Below are positions 7,986 through 17,438 of a DNA stretch of 64,000 nt, one piece after another. The first letter of the stretch is position 1. Each line of letters opens with the position of its first letter. Source of the stretch: JABSSA01 sp039984715 (GTDB lineage: Bacteria; Pseudomonadota; Alphaproteobacteria; Rhodobacterales; Rhodobacteraceae); NCBI GenBank assembly GCA_039984715.1, contig JBDWUA010000014.1:1-64000 (forward strand). The letters are read 5' to 3'. Under the pieces are notes generated by a model. It was not told where the DNA came from and made no database searches. It worked only from the letters and a program-made list of their open reading frames with translations. The position numbers and the translations under genes are program-made.

Positions 7986-9530
7986 ATGAACGACAGTGTT
8001 TTCATTGGCGGCGGTGGCGATGGCTATCAAACGGCGCAAGGTTTGACCCTGAAATACGCCAACAGACACGGTTTGGTGGCTGGTGCGACCGGAACAGGTA
8101 AGACCGTAACGCTGCAAATCTTAGCAGAAGAGTTTTCAAATGCGGGTGTTCCGGTCTTTCTGTCTGATGTGAAAGGGGATTTATCTGGGCTTGCGCGACC
8201 GGGCAGCCCGGATCACAAGCTGCACGGCGCCTTCACAGAGCGCGCTGAAAAAATCCAGTTCACCGACTATTCCTATCATGCCTGTCCTGTCACGTTTTGG
8301 GACCTTTACGGGGACCAAGGCCATCCAGTTCGTACAACTGTCAGCGAAATGGGCCCCCTTTTGTTGACCCAGTTGCTTGAACTGACCGAAGCGCAAGAAG
8401 GCATTTTGAATATCGCCTTCCGGTTGGCCGATGAAGAAGGCCTGCCATTGCTGGATCTAAAGGATTTACAGGCTCTTTTGGTTTGGATTGGCGAAAGTCG
8501 CCAAGACCTGTCTTTGCGCTATGGTAATATATCAACGCAATCTGTCGGTGCCATTCAACGGCGATTGCTGGTTTTGGAAAATCAGGGCGCGACGCATTTA
8601 TTTGGCGAACCCGCTTTGGCGCTGACTGACTTAATGCGTACTGATGGCGCCGGTCGTGGCATGGTCAACATTCTGGCCGCAGACAAATTGATGGGCGCTC
8701 CTAAGCTGTATGCGACGTTTCTGTTGTGGCTGCTTTCCGAACTGTTCGAAGAATTGCCAGAAGTCGGTGACCCAGACAAACCAAAGCTCGTTTTCTTCTT
8801 TGACGAAGCGCATCTGTTGTTTGACGACGCGCCCAAAGCGTTGGTCGACAAGGTTGAGCAAGTCGCGCGTTTGATCCGATCAAAGGGCGTTGGCGTCTAT
8901 TTCATCACGCAAAACCCAGCGGATGTACCCGAAGATATTCTGGGGCAATTGGGAAATCGGTTTCAACATGCGTTGCGGGCTTTTACCGCCAAGGACCGGA
9001 AAGAGTTGCGTATGGCGGCGGACACCTATCGCGAAAACCCACGGTTTTCGACCGAAGATGCGATCAAAGAGGTCGGTGTGGGTGAGGCGGTGACCTCAAT
9101 GTTGCAGAAAAAAGGGGTGCCGGGCATCGTTGAGCGGACGTTGATCCGACCACCGTCATCGCAATTGGGTCCAATCACAAAAGCTGAACGTGCGGCACAT
9201 ATTCAGGGTTCTGATCTGGCTGGTAAATACGAAGACAGGCTTGATCGAAAATCGGCGTTTGAGATGTTGAAAGCGCGATCAGAAACGGCGGCGCAAGAGG
9301 CCGCTCAAGCAGAAGAAAAGGCAGAAGAATTAACGCCAGTCCTTCGCGAATTTAACGCAGGACGTCGGTATACTGCGCCGCGGGTCGCCCGTTCAACGTC
9401 TCGGACAACGACGCGCAAGGGCACGGGGTTGGGCCAAGCAATGACAAAAATGGTTGTCAAAGAACTGACTGGGACGACGGGTCGCCGCATCGTGCGTGGA
9501 ATTCTTGGCGGCTTGTTTAAGGGTCGTTGA
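7986..9530 (+). CDS. HerA-like ATPase (helicase HerA-like, DUF853/YjgR)
   Basis: The 514-aa protein is a hexameric-type FtsK/HerA P-loop ATPase. Walker A is GATGTGKT (residues 33-40). Walker B is LVFFFDEAHLLFDD (about residues 262-275), followed by a sensor-like stretch (VYFITQNPADVPEDIL). The C-terminus has an Ala/Glu-rich coiled coil (about 430-455) and a basic tail. YjgR-type proteins stand alone, with no NurA nuclease partner, and their role is not established. No nuclease or defence gene is adjacent, so I do not call this a defence system. It is monocistronic. Confidence 0.88.
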   Translation: MNDSVFIGGGGDGYQTAQGLTLKYANRHGLVAGATGTGKTVTLQILAEEFSNAGVPVFLSDVKGDLSGLARPGSPDHKLHGAFTERAEKIQFTDYSYHACPVTFWDLYGDQGHPVRTTVSEMGPLLLTQLLELTEAQEGILNIAFRLADEEGLPLLDLKDLQALLVWIGESRQDLSLRYGNISTQSVGAIQRRLLVLENQGATHLFGEPALALTDLMRTDGAGRGMVNILAADKLMGAPKLYATFLLWLLSELFEELPEVGDPDKPKLVFFFDEAHLLFDDAPKALVDKVEQVARLIRSKGVGVYFITQNPADVPEDILGQLGNRFQHALRAFTAKDRKELRMAADTYRENPRFSTEDAIKEVGVGEAVTSMLQKKGVPGIVERTLIRPPSSQLGPITKAERAAHIQGSDLAGKYEDRLDRKSAFEMLKARSETAAQEAAQAEEKAEELTPVLREFNAGRRYTAPRVARSTSRTTTRKGTGLGQAMTKMVVKELTGTTGRRIVRGILGGLFKGR

Positions 9531-9617
9531 ACCGAACAAGAGTTGTAAACTCTTAGCCAATATTCGCATCCGAAAGGTCAATGCGTTGCCGGTCGCCAAA
9601 AAGGTCTGGGAATATGA

Positions 9618-9652
9618 AAAGGGCCGCACCTGAATAATTGGTGCGACCCTTT
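9618..9652. terminator. Imperfect terminator hairpin(s)
   Basis: The arms 9618-9630 and 9640-9652 pair over 13 positions with one mismatch. A second long imperfect stem follows at 9666-9711 (CCCCTTT/AAAGGGG enclosing GTCTG/CAGAC). Between them they separate the convergent HerA-like and lipoprotein genes. T runs are short. Confidence 0.45.
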
Positions 9653-9723
9653 CAAAGACGAAATGCCCCTTTCACATACGTCTGGCAGTGCTGGGCAGAC
9701 ATAAAAAGGGGAAATTCTCAGAG

Positions 9724-9966
9724 TTATTCGTTTTTAAGACGCAGACCCTCTGCAAGGCAGATGTCATCCGCTTCTTTGACGGTCATGGAATGTGGGCGGT
9801 CGATGGAACGATCCCAGATCACCCGTTCTTTTGTATAAAGCTGACACGTGACAACACCCTTCGCAGTCTTGAGCTGAACAGGGGTAGTTTCATACTGTGC
9901 CGGAGACGTAGCGCAGCCGGCAACAGCGAGAGGAGCGATCAAACCTAGGATCAAAATTCGGGACAT
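9724..9966 (-). CDS. Small lipoprotein, 80 aa
   Basis: A short signal sequence ends in a lipobox LAVAGCA, with the lipidated Cys at residue 18. The mature part is about 60 residues with a CQLYTKERVIWDRS segment and an acidic stretch containing a second Cys. I recognise no function. Similar short lipoproteins are common in Rhodobacteraceae. The gene stands alone between the HerA-like gene and the first Liv operon, and a TATA-poor AT-rich region (about 9970-10020) lies upstream. Confidence 0.75.
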   Translation of the reverse strand: MSRILILGLIAPLAVAGCATSPAQYETTPVQLKTAKGVVTCQLYTKERVIWDRSIDRPHSMTVKEADDICLAEGLRLKNE

Positions 9967-10090
9967 TTTATTTAACCTTTTTTAATACTGAACTAGTTCT
10001 GAGAGATTAATTTAGAATTAACGCTCGTTCTGGGTGGGTGCAAACTTTTGTTCGAAGTGTTCAATTTTAACGTTAGTTTCGCCCACAGAT

Positions 10091-11401
10091 TTAACGTTCT
10101 GGTATCAAACCGCGTGGGCTGAACCTTAAAACGAGAAGTAATATCAAACCCATGGTTAGCAATCGCATGTGTGCTGACGAATCAAGCAAATGTTTGCGCA
10201 ACCCACTTTCATCGGCCATTCCATAGGTGATCAGCTGCATCAAACCCAAGCCGAGCGGTTCCACCATGACCCATAGCCACCAGATCAGAATACCCCCGAG
10301 AACCGCGCCAAGATTGCTGCCTGATCCGCCGACAATCACCATGACCCAGATCAGAAATGTGAAGCGTAACGGTTGATACGAACTGGGGGTGAGTTGCCCA
10401 TCTAACGTGACCATCATTGCACCAGCCATGCCGCAAATCGCCGACCCAAGGACAAAGACTTGCAAATGGCGCGCGGTAACATCCTTGCCCATTGCCTCGG
10501 CCGCGACTTCGTTGTCGCGGATTGCGCGCATCATGCGGCCCCATGGCGATTTTAATGCCATCTGTGCCATCCAAAACAGGATCAGCAAAACGATCGTAAA
10601 CAAAATGGCGTAAGCGCCTTTGACCCACAACGTCGAAGCCGTCACGGGATCAAGTCCAAGGTTGATTGCGCGTTCCACAAATGTAGGATCATTTTGCATG
10701 TCGATTTCGTACCCAGCCAAACTGGGGCGGGGCAGGCCGCTGACGTTTTTTACACCTCGGCTTAGCCAGTCTTCGTTCTTCAGGATTGCGATGATGATTT
10801 CTGAAATGCCCAAAGTCGCAATCGCCAAATAATCGCTGCGCAACCCAAGGGCCGTTTTCCCGATCACCCACGCGGCACCAGCAGCAAAAAGCCCGCCAAC
10901 AGGCCATGCCAAAACAACGGGAAGGTCAAGCCCACCTAAATAGCCAGCATTGGCGGGGTTCACGGCCTCAATCGCTTCTACAGACGGGTCGAACACACTG
11001 CGGAACAGGAAAAATCCGACGACAATGATTGCCGCGACGCCTAACCCTCGGATGCGGCCTTGGGGCAGGCGGGCATAGGCCAGAATGGCTGCAACGATTG
11101 TCGCAGCACCTAGAGCCAATCCCAAAAGGACACCTACGCCTCCAGCAGACCATGCTTCGTTAACTGGTTTTACGGAGATCAGAACAGTGGCCAGACCACC
11201 CAATGCGACAAATCCCATGATCCCAACATTGAACAACCCAGCAAAGCCCCATTGAAGGTTCACACCCAAAGCCATGATTGCACTGATCAAGCCAAAGTTC
11301 AGAATTTGCAGGGACGTGTTCCATGAATAGTTAAAGCCGGTCGCGATCAACAAAAGAGCGACAAAGCCAAAGTAAAGCGTGTTGCGCATTGAATCCGTCA
11401 T
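10091..11401 (-). CDS. Branched-chain-type ABC transporter permease, LivM-like
   Basis: This is an inner-membrane permease of a HAAT-family importer. The ATG at 11401 (436 aa) overlaps the stop of the LivH-like gene by 4 bases. An upstream frame extension to 11557 lies inside that gene and is rejected. There are about 9-10 hydrophobic helices, starting with NTLYFGFVALLLIATG, and the LivM signature region with NEVAAEAMGKDV in the ATPase-coupling loop. It is longer than typical LivM (about 300-420) because of an insert around residues 100-150. It is the last gene of the operon. Confidence 0.9.
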   Translation of the reverse strand: MTDSMRNTLYFGFVALLLIATGFNYSWNTSLQILNFGLISAIMALGVNLQWGFAGLFNVGIMGFVALGGLATVLISVKPVNEAWSAGGVGVLLGLALGAATIVAAILAYARLPQGRIRGLGVAAIIVVGFFLFRSVFDPSVEAIEAVNPANAGYLGGLDLPVVLAWPVGGLFAAGAAWVIGKTALGLRSDYLAIATLGISEIIIAILKNEDWLSRGVKNVSGLPRPSLAGYEIDMQNDPTFVERAINLGLDPVTASTLWVKGAYAILFTIVLLILFWMAQMALKSPWGRMMRAIRDNEVAAEAMGKDVTARHLQVFVLGSAICGMAGAMMVTLDGQLTPSSYQPLRFTFLIWVMVIVGGSGSNLGAVLGGILIWWLWVMVEPLGLGLMQLITYGMADESGLRKHLLDSSAHMRLLTMGLILLLVLRFSPRGLIPER

Positions 11402-12417
11402 ATTGTTTTCCCCGCAAACAATCCGGTTGGTCGGAACAAAAGCACGATCAGCAATATCACAAAGCTGACGGCGAATTTGTAATCCGTTGACAACAATTGG
11501 GCCAATCCATCCGGTGCCAGTGCATCGGGCAAGGCGTATCCTGCGACTTTTTTCCATGCATAGGTGATCATCACTTCGGAAAAGGCGATAGTGAATCCGC
11601 CTGCGACTGCCCCTAATGGGCTGCCCAGACCGCCAACGATGGCAGCCGCAAAGATTGGCAGCAACAGTTGGAAGTAGGTGAACGGTTTAAACGTCTTATC
11701 AAGACCATAGAGCACGCCCGCGATGGTCGCCAACGCGGCCACAATCAACCATGTGATCATCACAACACGTTCGGGGTTGATACCGGACAGCAGCGCCAAG
11801 TCTTCGTTGTCGGAATAGGCACGCATCGATTTTCCCGTGCGTGTCCGGTTCAAGAACCAGAACAAAATAGCGACCACGATGATGACAGTAACAACAGTCA
11901 GCCCTTGGGTTGTCCTGAAGGCTAGCCCTTCGTTTAAGCCCGTTAACGCTTTGAATTCCCGAACGGAAATGATGAAACGTTCACCATCCAAAAACTTCTG
12001 ATCGTTTGGCCCAATGATAAACCGAACCAAGCCATTCATGATGAACATCACCCCCAGTGACACCATCACAAATATGATCGGTTTGGCCTTTTGTTCCCGG
12101 TAAAACCGATAGACGAAACGATCTGTGAACAAAATGAAAAGCGCACAGCCAAGAATACCAAAGGGCAGGGCCAGCAATGCAGTGGGTAACGGCCCAAGCG
12201 ACAGGCCCCAAGATTGAAACAGCCACGTGATTAAGATCGTGAGCATTGCGCCAAAGGCCATCGTGTCCCCATGCGCAAAGTTTGAAAACCGCAGGATGCC
12301 ATAGATCAGCGTGACCCCAAGAGCTCCCAATGCCAGTTGGGACCCATAAGCAATCGCAGGGATCAGAACGAAATTGGAAAGCACAACAAAGGCGTTGAGA
12401 AGTTCCATCAGCGGCAT
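11398..12417 (-). CDS. Branched-chain-type ABC transporter permease, LivH-like
   Basis: The 339-aa integral membrane protein has about 8 helices and the LivH pattern (YGILRFSNFAHGDTMAFGA near residues 38-56, then the coupling loop MRAYSDNEDLALLSGIN). It pairs with the LivM-like protein to form the translocation path. The start may be the first ATG or the in-frame ATG at 12408. Either way it overlaps the end of the small secreted-protein gene, so translation is coupled. Confidence 0.9.
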   Translation of the reverse strand: MPLMELLNAFVVLSNFVLIPAIAYGSQLALGALGVTLIYGILRFSNFAHGDTMAFGAMLTILITWLFQSWGLSLGPLPTALLALPFGILGCALFILFTDRFVYRFYREQKAKPIIFVMVSLGVMFIMNGLVRFIIGPNDQKFLDGERFIISVREFKALTGLNEGLAFRTTQGLTVVTVIIVVAILFWFLNRTRTGKSMRAYSDNEDLALLSGINPERVVMITWLIVAALATIAGVLYGLDKTFKPFTYFQLLLPIFAAAIVGGLGSPLGAVAGGFTIAFSEVMITYAWKKVAGYALPDALAPDGLAQLLSTDYKFAVSFVILLIVLLFRPTGLFAGKTI

Positions 12418-12839
12418 TCCCCCAAATAACTGATCATCAATGGCCCTTCGGCATAGTGAACGGTGTACCGGGCTGCGCCGTCCGGTGCGATTGTCAGGAA
12501 ATGACGTGCCGCAAACGTTCCGCCGGACAAGGACGTGGTCTTATCCTGAACAACACCGACAAGGTCTTCTGTGCCGATGTCCGATGACAATTGGACCGAT
12601 GCGACCATTGCATTTGTTTCAAGGCCGCTGGTTTCGCCGTCCAGATCAAAAGAATACTGTGTTTCGCCGCAGGATTCAGTTTCGTAGCATTCTGATGTGA
12701 ATTCACACATCATCGCAAATTCCTGTTGAACAGGTGGGGCGTTTGGATTGCGGCTTCCAAAAACGGGCCTTTCCTGTGCCATGACGGGTGCTATGGAAGT
12801 CGACAAGATTAAAGTCGTCCAGATGCAAACTTTCATCAT
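12408..12839 (-). CDS. Small secreted protein inside Liv operon, 143 aa
   Basis: I do not recognise the family. A signal peptide (about residues 1-21, ending PVMA) precedes a Cys-containing mature domain: six Cys including CEFTSECYETESCGET and a C-terminal GECR. It is probably periplasmic with disulfides. The start ATG (12839) overlaps the LivF-like stop in a TGATG arrangement, with GGGAGGG as ribosome binding site. Its end overlaps the LivH-like start. Such tight coupling implies a role with the transporter, perhaps in substrate capture or in stabilising the complex, but that is inference. Confidence 0.7.
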   Translation of the reverse strand: MMKVCIWTTLILSTSIAPVMAQERPVFGSRNPNAPPVQQEFAMMCEFTSECYETESCGETQYSFDLDGETSGLETNAMVASVQLSSDIGTEDLVGVVQDKTTSLSGGTFAARHFLTIAPDGAARYTVHYAEGPLMISYLGECR

Positions 12840-13552
12840 CACCCTCCCAAGAACGATTTGCGCACTTCGGGGTCGTTCAACAATTCTTTGCCTGTCCCCG
12901 TAAACGCATTTCGCCCTTGAACCAGAACAAAACCTTTGTCTGCAATTTCAAGAGCTTGTCGCGCATTCTGTTCAACCATCAGAATTGGGATTCCGGTACG
13001 TGCTACTTCGATGATCCGATCAAAAAGTTCATCCATAACGATGGGCGATACACCGGCAGTTGGTTCGTCCAGCATCAGAACTTTGGGCTGTGTCATCAGT
13101 GCCCGCCCGACAGCGACTTGCTGACGTTGCCCTCCGGACAGCTCTCCGGCGGCTTGACGGCGTTTGTCGCGCAAGATCGGGAATAGGGTATAGACCTGTT
13201 CCATTGTCTCAGCGATGTCATCGGTGCGGATGAACGCACCCATCTCAAGGTTTTCTTCGACGGTCAGCGACGTAAAAATATTCGATGTCTGAGGCACAAA
13301 TCCCATACCCTTGGCAACTCGATCTTGTGGATCTAACGACGTGATATCTTCGCCATCCAACCGCACGGTTCCCGAACGTACATCCAGCATACCAAACACA
13401 GCTTTCATCGCCGTGGATTTGCCCGCGCCATTTGGCCCGACGATCACAGCAATCTCGCCGGGGTTCACGGCGACGGTGCAGTCATGTAATATGTCAGGCC
13501 CCGCACCATAACCACCTGTCATGGCATCGCCTATAAGGAAGGGTTCAGTCAT
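12839..13552 (-). CDS. ABC transporter ATP-binding protein, LivF-like
   Basis: This 237-aa cytoplasmic ATPase energises the importer. Walker A is GPNGAGKST (about 39-47), the ABC signature is LSGGQRQQVAVGRAL (about 138) and Walker B is KVLMLDEPTAGVSP. It is the LivF half of the LivG/LivF heterodimer. The start overlaps the preceding secreted-protein gene by 4 bases and the stop overlaps the next gene. Confidence 0.92.
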   Translation of the reverse strand: MTEPFLIGDAMTGGYGAGPDILHDCTVAVNPGEIAVIVGPNGAGKSTAMKAVFGMLDVRSGTVRLDGEDITSLDPQDRVAKGMGFVPQTSNIFTSLTVEENLEMGAFIRTDDIAETMEQVYTLFPILRDKRRQAAGELSGGQRQQVAVGRALMTQPKVLMLDEPTAGVSPIVMDELFDRIIEVARTGIPILMVEQNARQALEIADKGFVLVQGRNAFTGTGKELLNDPEVRKSFLGG

Positions 13553-14121
13553 TGGCGGCCAATCCTATAATCTTGCAAAGCAGCGGCGTGGGCCGCGCGA
13601 TGATCTTGAGTCACTTCGGTGACTTTTGGGCCAGGTCGGCCATCGCTTTCCTTGGCCAAAGATTCCTGCACAGTAAACACCATCAAAACGGCCTCTGAAC
13701 CGGGCAATGCGTCGACAATGTATGCACCCAATGGGTCTCCGTTTCGATCGATCCCGACAAAATCAACCTGAAGGGTTTCGCGCCCATCGATAAGATTGTT
13801 GCGCGTTGCAATATCTCCTACGGACAAGAAGGGCGGCGTACCGCGCCGGAATTGATCGAAAACCATTTCGAGCAGATCGTTCGCAGACGTCAATGTACGG
13901 TCAAGTGGCATGACAACGATATTGGACGAGACCAACGGATTTCGTTGCAATCTGTAGGTGGCAACATGATCCGCGTAAATTACCGAACTGATGCCGCCGT
14001 GCCGGCGCTTGGCCGCAGTGCAGTATTCAATGCCATCGGTGATCGTTTCGCAGACCACTTGGGCGTGTGCAGGCGTAAACGGACCAAACGCAAGCGCAGC
14101 TAACAGTGCCCAGCTCTTCAT
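13549..14121 (-). CDS. Secreted protein inside Liv operon, 190 aa
   Basis: I do not recognise the family. A signal peptide (MKSWALLAALAFGPFTPAHA) is followed by a two-Cys segment (VVCETITDGIEYCTAAK) and a mixed alpha/beta domain with no membrane span. It overlaps the LivG-like and LivF-like genes by 4 bases on each side, so it is a fixed operon member. With the other small secreted gene it makes this importer cluster unusual. A periplasmic accessory function is likely but unproven. Confidence 0.72.
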   Translation of the reverse strand: MKSWALLAALAFGPFTPAHAQVVCETITDGIEYCTAAKRRHGGISSVIYADHVATYRLQRNPLVSSNIVVMPLDRTLTSANDLLEMVFDQFRRGTPPFLSVGDIATRNNLIDGRETLQVDFVGIDRNGDPLGAYIVDALPGSEAVLMVFTVQESLAKESDGRPGPKVTEVTQDHRAAHAAALQDYRIGRQ

Positions 14122-14900
14122 GCGCCCGCCTTTTCTTTGTTCTTAAGGCCTGTGCCCAAGTACGCCTCGATCACCGCGTCATTGGCCTTGATCTCGGCCA
14201 GCGTCCCTTCGGCAAGCACTTTGCCTTCGGCCATGCAGATCACCGGATCACAGATTTTTCCGATGAAATCCATGTCGTGTTCGATCACAACAAAGGTGTA
14301 ATTGCGTTCTTTGTTCAGGCGCAGGATCGCGTCGCCAATCGTATTCAGCAGGGTTCGATTCACACCCGCGCCAACCTCATCCAAAAACACGATCTTGGCG
14401 TCCACCATCATCGTGCGGCCCAGTTCCAGCAGCTTTTTTTGCCCGCCCGAGACTTGGCCTGCCTTGTGATCCGCTAAATGCTCGACAGTCAGAAATTCCA
14501 GAACCTCGTCCGCTTTGGCCCGCAACGCGCGTTCTTCATTCGCAATTCGTTTGCGCCCGATCCAAGTATTCCAAAGGGTTTCGCCAGATTGTGCGCCCGG
14601 AACCATCATGAGGTTTTCGCGGCATGACATTGATGAAAACTCGTGCGCGATCTGAAACGTCCGCAGCAAGCCTTTGTGAAACAAGGTGTGTGGCGGCAGC
14701 CCTGTAATATCTTCACCGTCCATCGTGACACGGCCAGATGTTGGTTTAAGAACGCCCGCGATCACATTGAAAAGAGTTGTTTTACCAGCCCCATTTGGAC
14801 CAATCAGCCCCGTGATCGATCCGGGTGCAATGCGCAACGATGCACCGTCCACGGCGTGAAATCCGCCAAAGTGTTTGTGAATATCGTCAACGACGATCAT
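14118..14900 (-). CDS. ABC transporter ATP-binding protein, LivG-like
   Basis: The 260-aa protein has Walker A GPNGAGKTT (about 34-42), signature VSGGQKKLLELGR and Walker B AKIVFLDEVGAGVN. The Walker B region reads DEVGAG where most LivG proteins have DEPAAG. The C-terminal tail matches the BCA_ABC_TP_C region (EGTLAEIKANDAVIEAYLG). It starts 90 bases after the binding-protein gene, across a stem-loop, so lower expression than the binding protein is likely. Confidence 0.92.
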   Translation of the reverse strand: MIVVDDIHKHFGGFHAVDGASLRIAPGSITGLIGPNGAGKTTLFNVIAGVLKPTSGRVTMDGEDITGLPPHTLFHKGLLRTFQIAHEFSSMSCRENLMMVPGAQSGETLWNTWIGRKRIANEERALRAKADEVLEFLTVEHLADHKAGQVSGGQKKLLELGRTMMVDAKIVFLDEVGAGVNRTLLNTIGDAILRLNKERNYTFVVIEHDMDFIGKICDPVICMAEGKVLAEGTLAEIKANDAVIEAYLGTGLKNKEKAGA

Positions 14901-14943
14901 CCGACCCCCTAAGCCGTCTTGGAAACGGTCTTTACAATATGGA

Positions 14944-14971
14944 AACAGCCCGAAGAAAACTTCGGGCTGTT
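14944..14971 (-). terminator. Stem-loop between binding protein and LivG-like gene
   Basis: A perfect 12-bp stem (14944-14955 with 14960-14971) has a four-base loop and only a short T run. It probably acts as an attenuator or as a 3' stabilising hairpin that raises binding-protein mRNA relative to the rest of the operon. Confidence 0.75.
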
Positions 14972-14990
14972 AATTAGAAAGACAGACTAA

Positions 14991-16190
14991 TCAGCGGAAG
15001 CCAGCCGTGTTGTCTTTGCCGCCATCAAAGTTGATTTCGCGGTAGTTGCCTGCGGCTTCACCTGGTCCGATCAGTTCGACACCGGTTGCACCAACATAAT
15101 CAACTTCGCCACCGTCTTTGATGATCTGCAACGCTTTGGCCAATTCGCCAACGCCGATCTTTTCGCCCGGAGCATTTGCTACGTCCATGACTTTGCCTTT
15201 GTAGTCAGCCGAGTCCTTGGAGTTCGCAGCCTGCATGGCCAACATGATCAACGCTGCTGCATCATAAGATTCTGGCGTGAACGGAGAGCTGGAATCAAAC
15301 GCGCCGCCAACATGGTTTGCGAATGCTTCAGACAGTTCGTCGGATGGGCTGGGGTGTGCACCCGATGATCCGTCAATTTCTGTGCCAAAGTTTTCAAGCA
15401 ACTTGGCGGAAATCATACCATCCGGGAAGTGGAACGTATCAAACGCACCTGAATCCAAGGCTGCACGAACAATGCCTGATCCGCCTTGGTCCACATAACC
15501 GGCGACAACCAAACGGTCACCACCTGCGGATGCCAATGAAGCAACTTCCGCAGAATAGTCGGCTTTGCCGTCTTCATGCGCGGTGTTGATTGTGACCGAA
15601 CCACCTGCGGCTTCGTAAGCTGCTTGGAACGCATCAGAGAGACCTTTACCATAATCGTTGTTGGTATAGGTAACGGCGACTTCTTTGATCCCTTGATCCA
15701 ACAGGATCTGAGTGATCACAACACCTTGACGCGCGTCCGAAGGCGATGTCCGAAAGAACAGGCCGTTGTCTTCGTTATTGCCATGGCTCAGGCCGGGTGA
15801 CGTAGCGGATGGTGAAACCATCACTGTTCCGTTGGGAAGTGCCACGTTGGTCAGGATCGATCCGGTTACGCCAGAACAGTCAGCACCAACGATGCCGTCA
15901 ACTTTGTCCGCAGTGATCAAACGCTCAGCAGCAGCATTTGCCGCACCCGCGTCAACGCATGTGGAATCGGCACGTACCGAAGACACTGTCGCGCTGTCCA
16001 AAAGCAGACCGCTATCTGTGACTTCTTTCATGGCCAGTTCTGCGCCATCCGCCATCGACGGTGTCAGCGATTCAATGGGACCTGTGAATCCCAGAATTAC
16101 ACCCAGTTTGACTTCTTTTGCGTGACCGCCAGCAAATGCGCTGCCCGCCATGATCGCTGTCGCAGCCGTTGCTGCTAGCAAGTTTTTCAT
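14991..16190 (-). CDS. ABC transporter substrate-binding protein, LivK-type
   Basis: This 399-aa periplasmic binding protein of the HAAT group has a signal peptide (about 1-20, ending SAFA) and two type-I lobes (VKLGVILGFTGPIESLTP at the start of the mature protein). The opening region of the mature chain matches Leu/Ile/Val-type receptors. Substrate cannot be told from sequence. Liv-type receptors also take amides, urea or aromatic acids. It is the first and presumably most strongly expressed gene of the operon running to 10091. Confidence 0.9.
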   Translation of the reverse strand: MKNLLAATAATAIMAGSAFAGGHAKEVKLGVILGFTGPIESLTPSMADGAELAMKEVTDSGLLLDSATVSSVRADSTCVDAGAANAAAERLITADKVDGIVGADCSGVTGSILTNVALPNGTVMVSPSATSPGLSHGNNEDNGLFFRTSPSDARQGVVITQILLDQGIKEVAVTYTNNDYGKGLSDAFQAAYEAAGGSVTINTAHEDGKADYSAEVASLASAGGDRLVVAGYVDQGGSGIVRAALDSGAFDTFHFPDGMISAKLLENFGTEIDGSSGAHPSPSDELSEAFANHVGGAFDSSSPFTPESYDAAALIMLAMQAANSKDSADYKGKVMDVANAPGEKIGVGELAKALQIIKDGGEVDYVGATGVELIGPGEAAGNYREINFDGGKDNTAGFR

Positions 16191-16346
16191 TTGTTTCTCC
16201 CATTGTGGATCTTATTGTCCTGATAAAAGAGCCTAAGCAGGCTTTCTATAAATGAAAAGTGCCTTTCGATGATCACAACTTCGTTGACGTAGGTGATAGC
16301 GAAGTCATGCGCACTTAATTGGTTAAGTGTCCCAAAGGAGAACACA

Positions 16347-17438
16347 ATGCGCGTCTTTTCATCATTTTTGTGTTTGTGCTTAAGTGGAACAGCGGGTTCT
16401 GCGCTTGATTTGAACCAAGGTTCCGTCAGCGTCACGCCTGTCGTTGCCGGGCTTGAGCAACCATGGGGCGTCGCGCCTTTGCCAAATGGTGCGGCACTGG
16501 TTACGGAACGAGACGGGCATCTTTTGTATGTGCGAGACGGTCAAACAAAGCGTGTTGCGGGTGTCCCCCCAGTGGCCGCACAGGGGCAAGGTGGATTGTT
16601 GGATGTCACTTTGGCCAGAGATTTTGAAAGCAGCCGCACTGTATTTCTGACCTTTGCAAAAGAACAACCAAACGGATCGGGAACCGCGGTCGCGTCTGGT
16701 CGATTAAACAAAAGTGGATCACGGCTGAGCAACGTGAACATTCTGTTCGAAGCGGCCCCCGTCGGTAAAACTGGCCGGCATTTTGGATCGCGCGTTGTCG
16801 AAGCGACGGATGGGACTTTGTTTATCACCATCGGGGATCGCGGCGACCGTCCCTCGGCACAGGATCGCAGCAATCACAACGGCGCAATTGTGCGCATCAA
16901 TCGTGACGGAACAGTGCCAAGCGACAATCCCTTTGTCGGGCAGTCCGGCATTCAACCGCAAATCTGGTCCTATGGTCACCGCAACCCGCAGGGGGCGGGG
17001 CTTGATGAAAGAGGAACCCTTTGGACGGCTGAACACGGTGCGCGCGGCGGAGATGAGGTAAATCGCATCAAAAAGGGCGCAAATTTCGGATGGCCAGTTA
17101 TTTCATATGGCAAACATTATTCTGGTGACAAAATTGGCGAAGGCACATCCAAAACCGGGATGGAACAACCAAGCCATTATTGGGACCCCTCAATCGCACC
17201 GTCCGGACTGTTGGTGTACTCAGGCGATATGTTTCCAAGTTGGCGCGGTGACATATTCGTTGGCAGCTTGAAATTCGACTATATCTCGCGGCTTGAACGA
17301 AACGGATCGACCGTATCTGAAGTGGAACAGATCAAAGGCGTAGAAACGGGCCGCGTGCGCGACATTGTGCAAGCTCCGGACGGGGCGATCTGGTTCATTT
17401 CGGTTGGGAATGGCACAGTTTATAGAATGTCTGAGTAG
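16347..17438 (+). CDS. PQQ-dependent sugar dehydrogenase-like, secreted
   Basis: The ATG at 16347 is preceded by AAAGGAG (16334-16340) and starts a signal peptide (ending near GSALDL), giving 363 aa. The earlier in-frame start at 16293 is rejected. The mature part is a six-bladed beta-propeller of the soluble aldose/sorbosone dehydrogenase (YliI/Asd) family: LEQPWGVAPLPNGAALVTER, then HFGSRVVEATDGTLFITIGDRG, SYGHRNPQGAG and WTAEHGARGGDEVN. These proteins oxidise sugars in the periplasm using PQQ. No PQQ biosynthesis gene is in the window. It is monocistronic. Confidence 0.88.
   Translation: MRVFSSFLCLCLSGTAGSALDLNQGSVSVTPVVAGLEQPWGVAPLPNGAALVTERDGHLLYVRDGQTKRVAGVPPVAAQGQGGLLDVTLARDFESSRTVFLTFAKEQPNGSGTAVASGRLNKSGSRLSNVNILFEAAPVGKTGRHFGSRVVEATDGTLFITIGDRGDRPSAQDRSNHNGAIVRINRDGTVPSDNPFVGQSGIQPQIWSYGHRNPQGAGLDERGTLWTAEHGARGGDEVNRIKKGANFGWPVISYGKHYSGDKIGEGTSKTGMEQPSHYWDPSIAPSGLLVYSGDMFPSWRGDIFVGSLKFDYISRLERNGSTVSEVEQIKGVETGRVRDIVQAPDGAIWFISVGNGTVYRMSE

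Noticed and set aside
7986..9530. HerA-like ATPase as an anti-phage defence gene
   Set aside because: No nuclease, SIR2 or NurA-type partner is adjacent, and the sequence matches stand-alone YjgR/DUF853 proteins.
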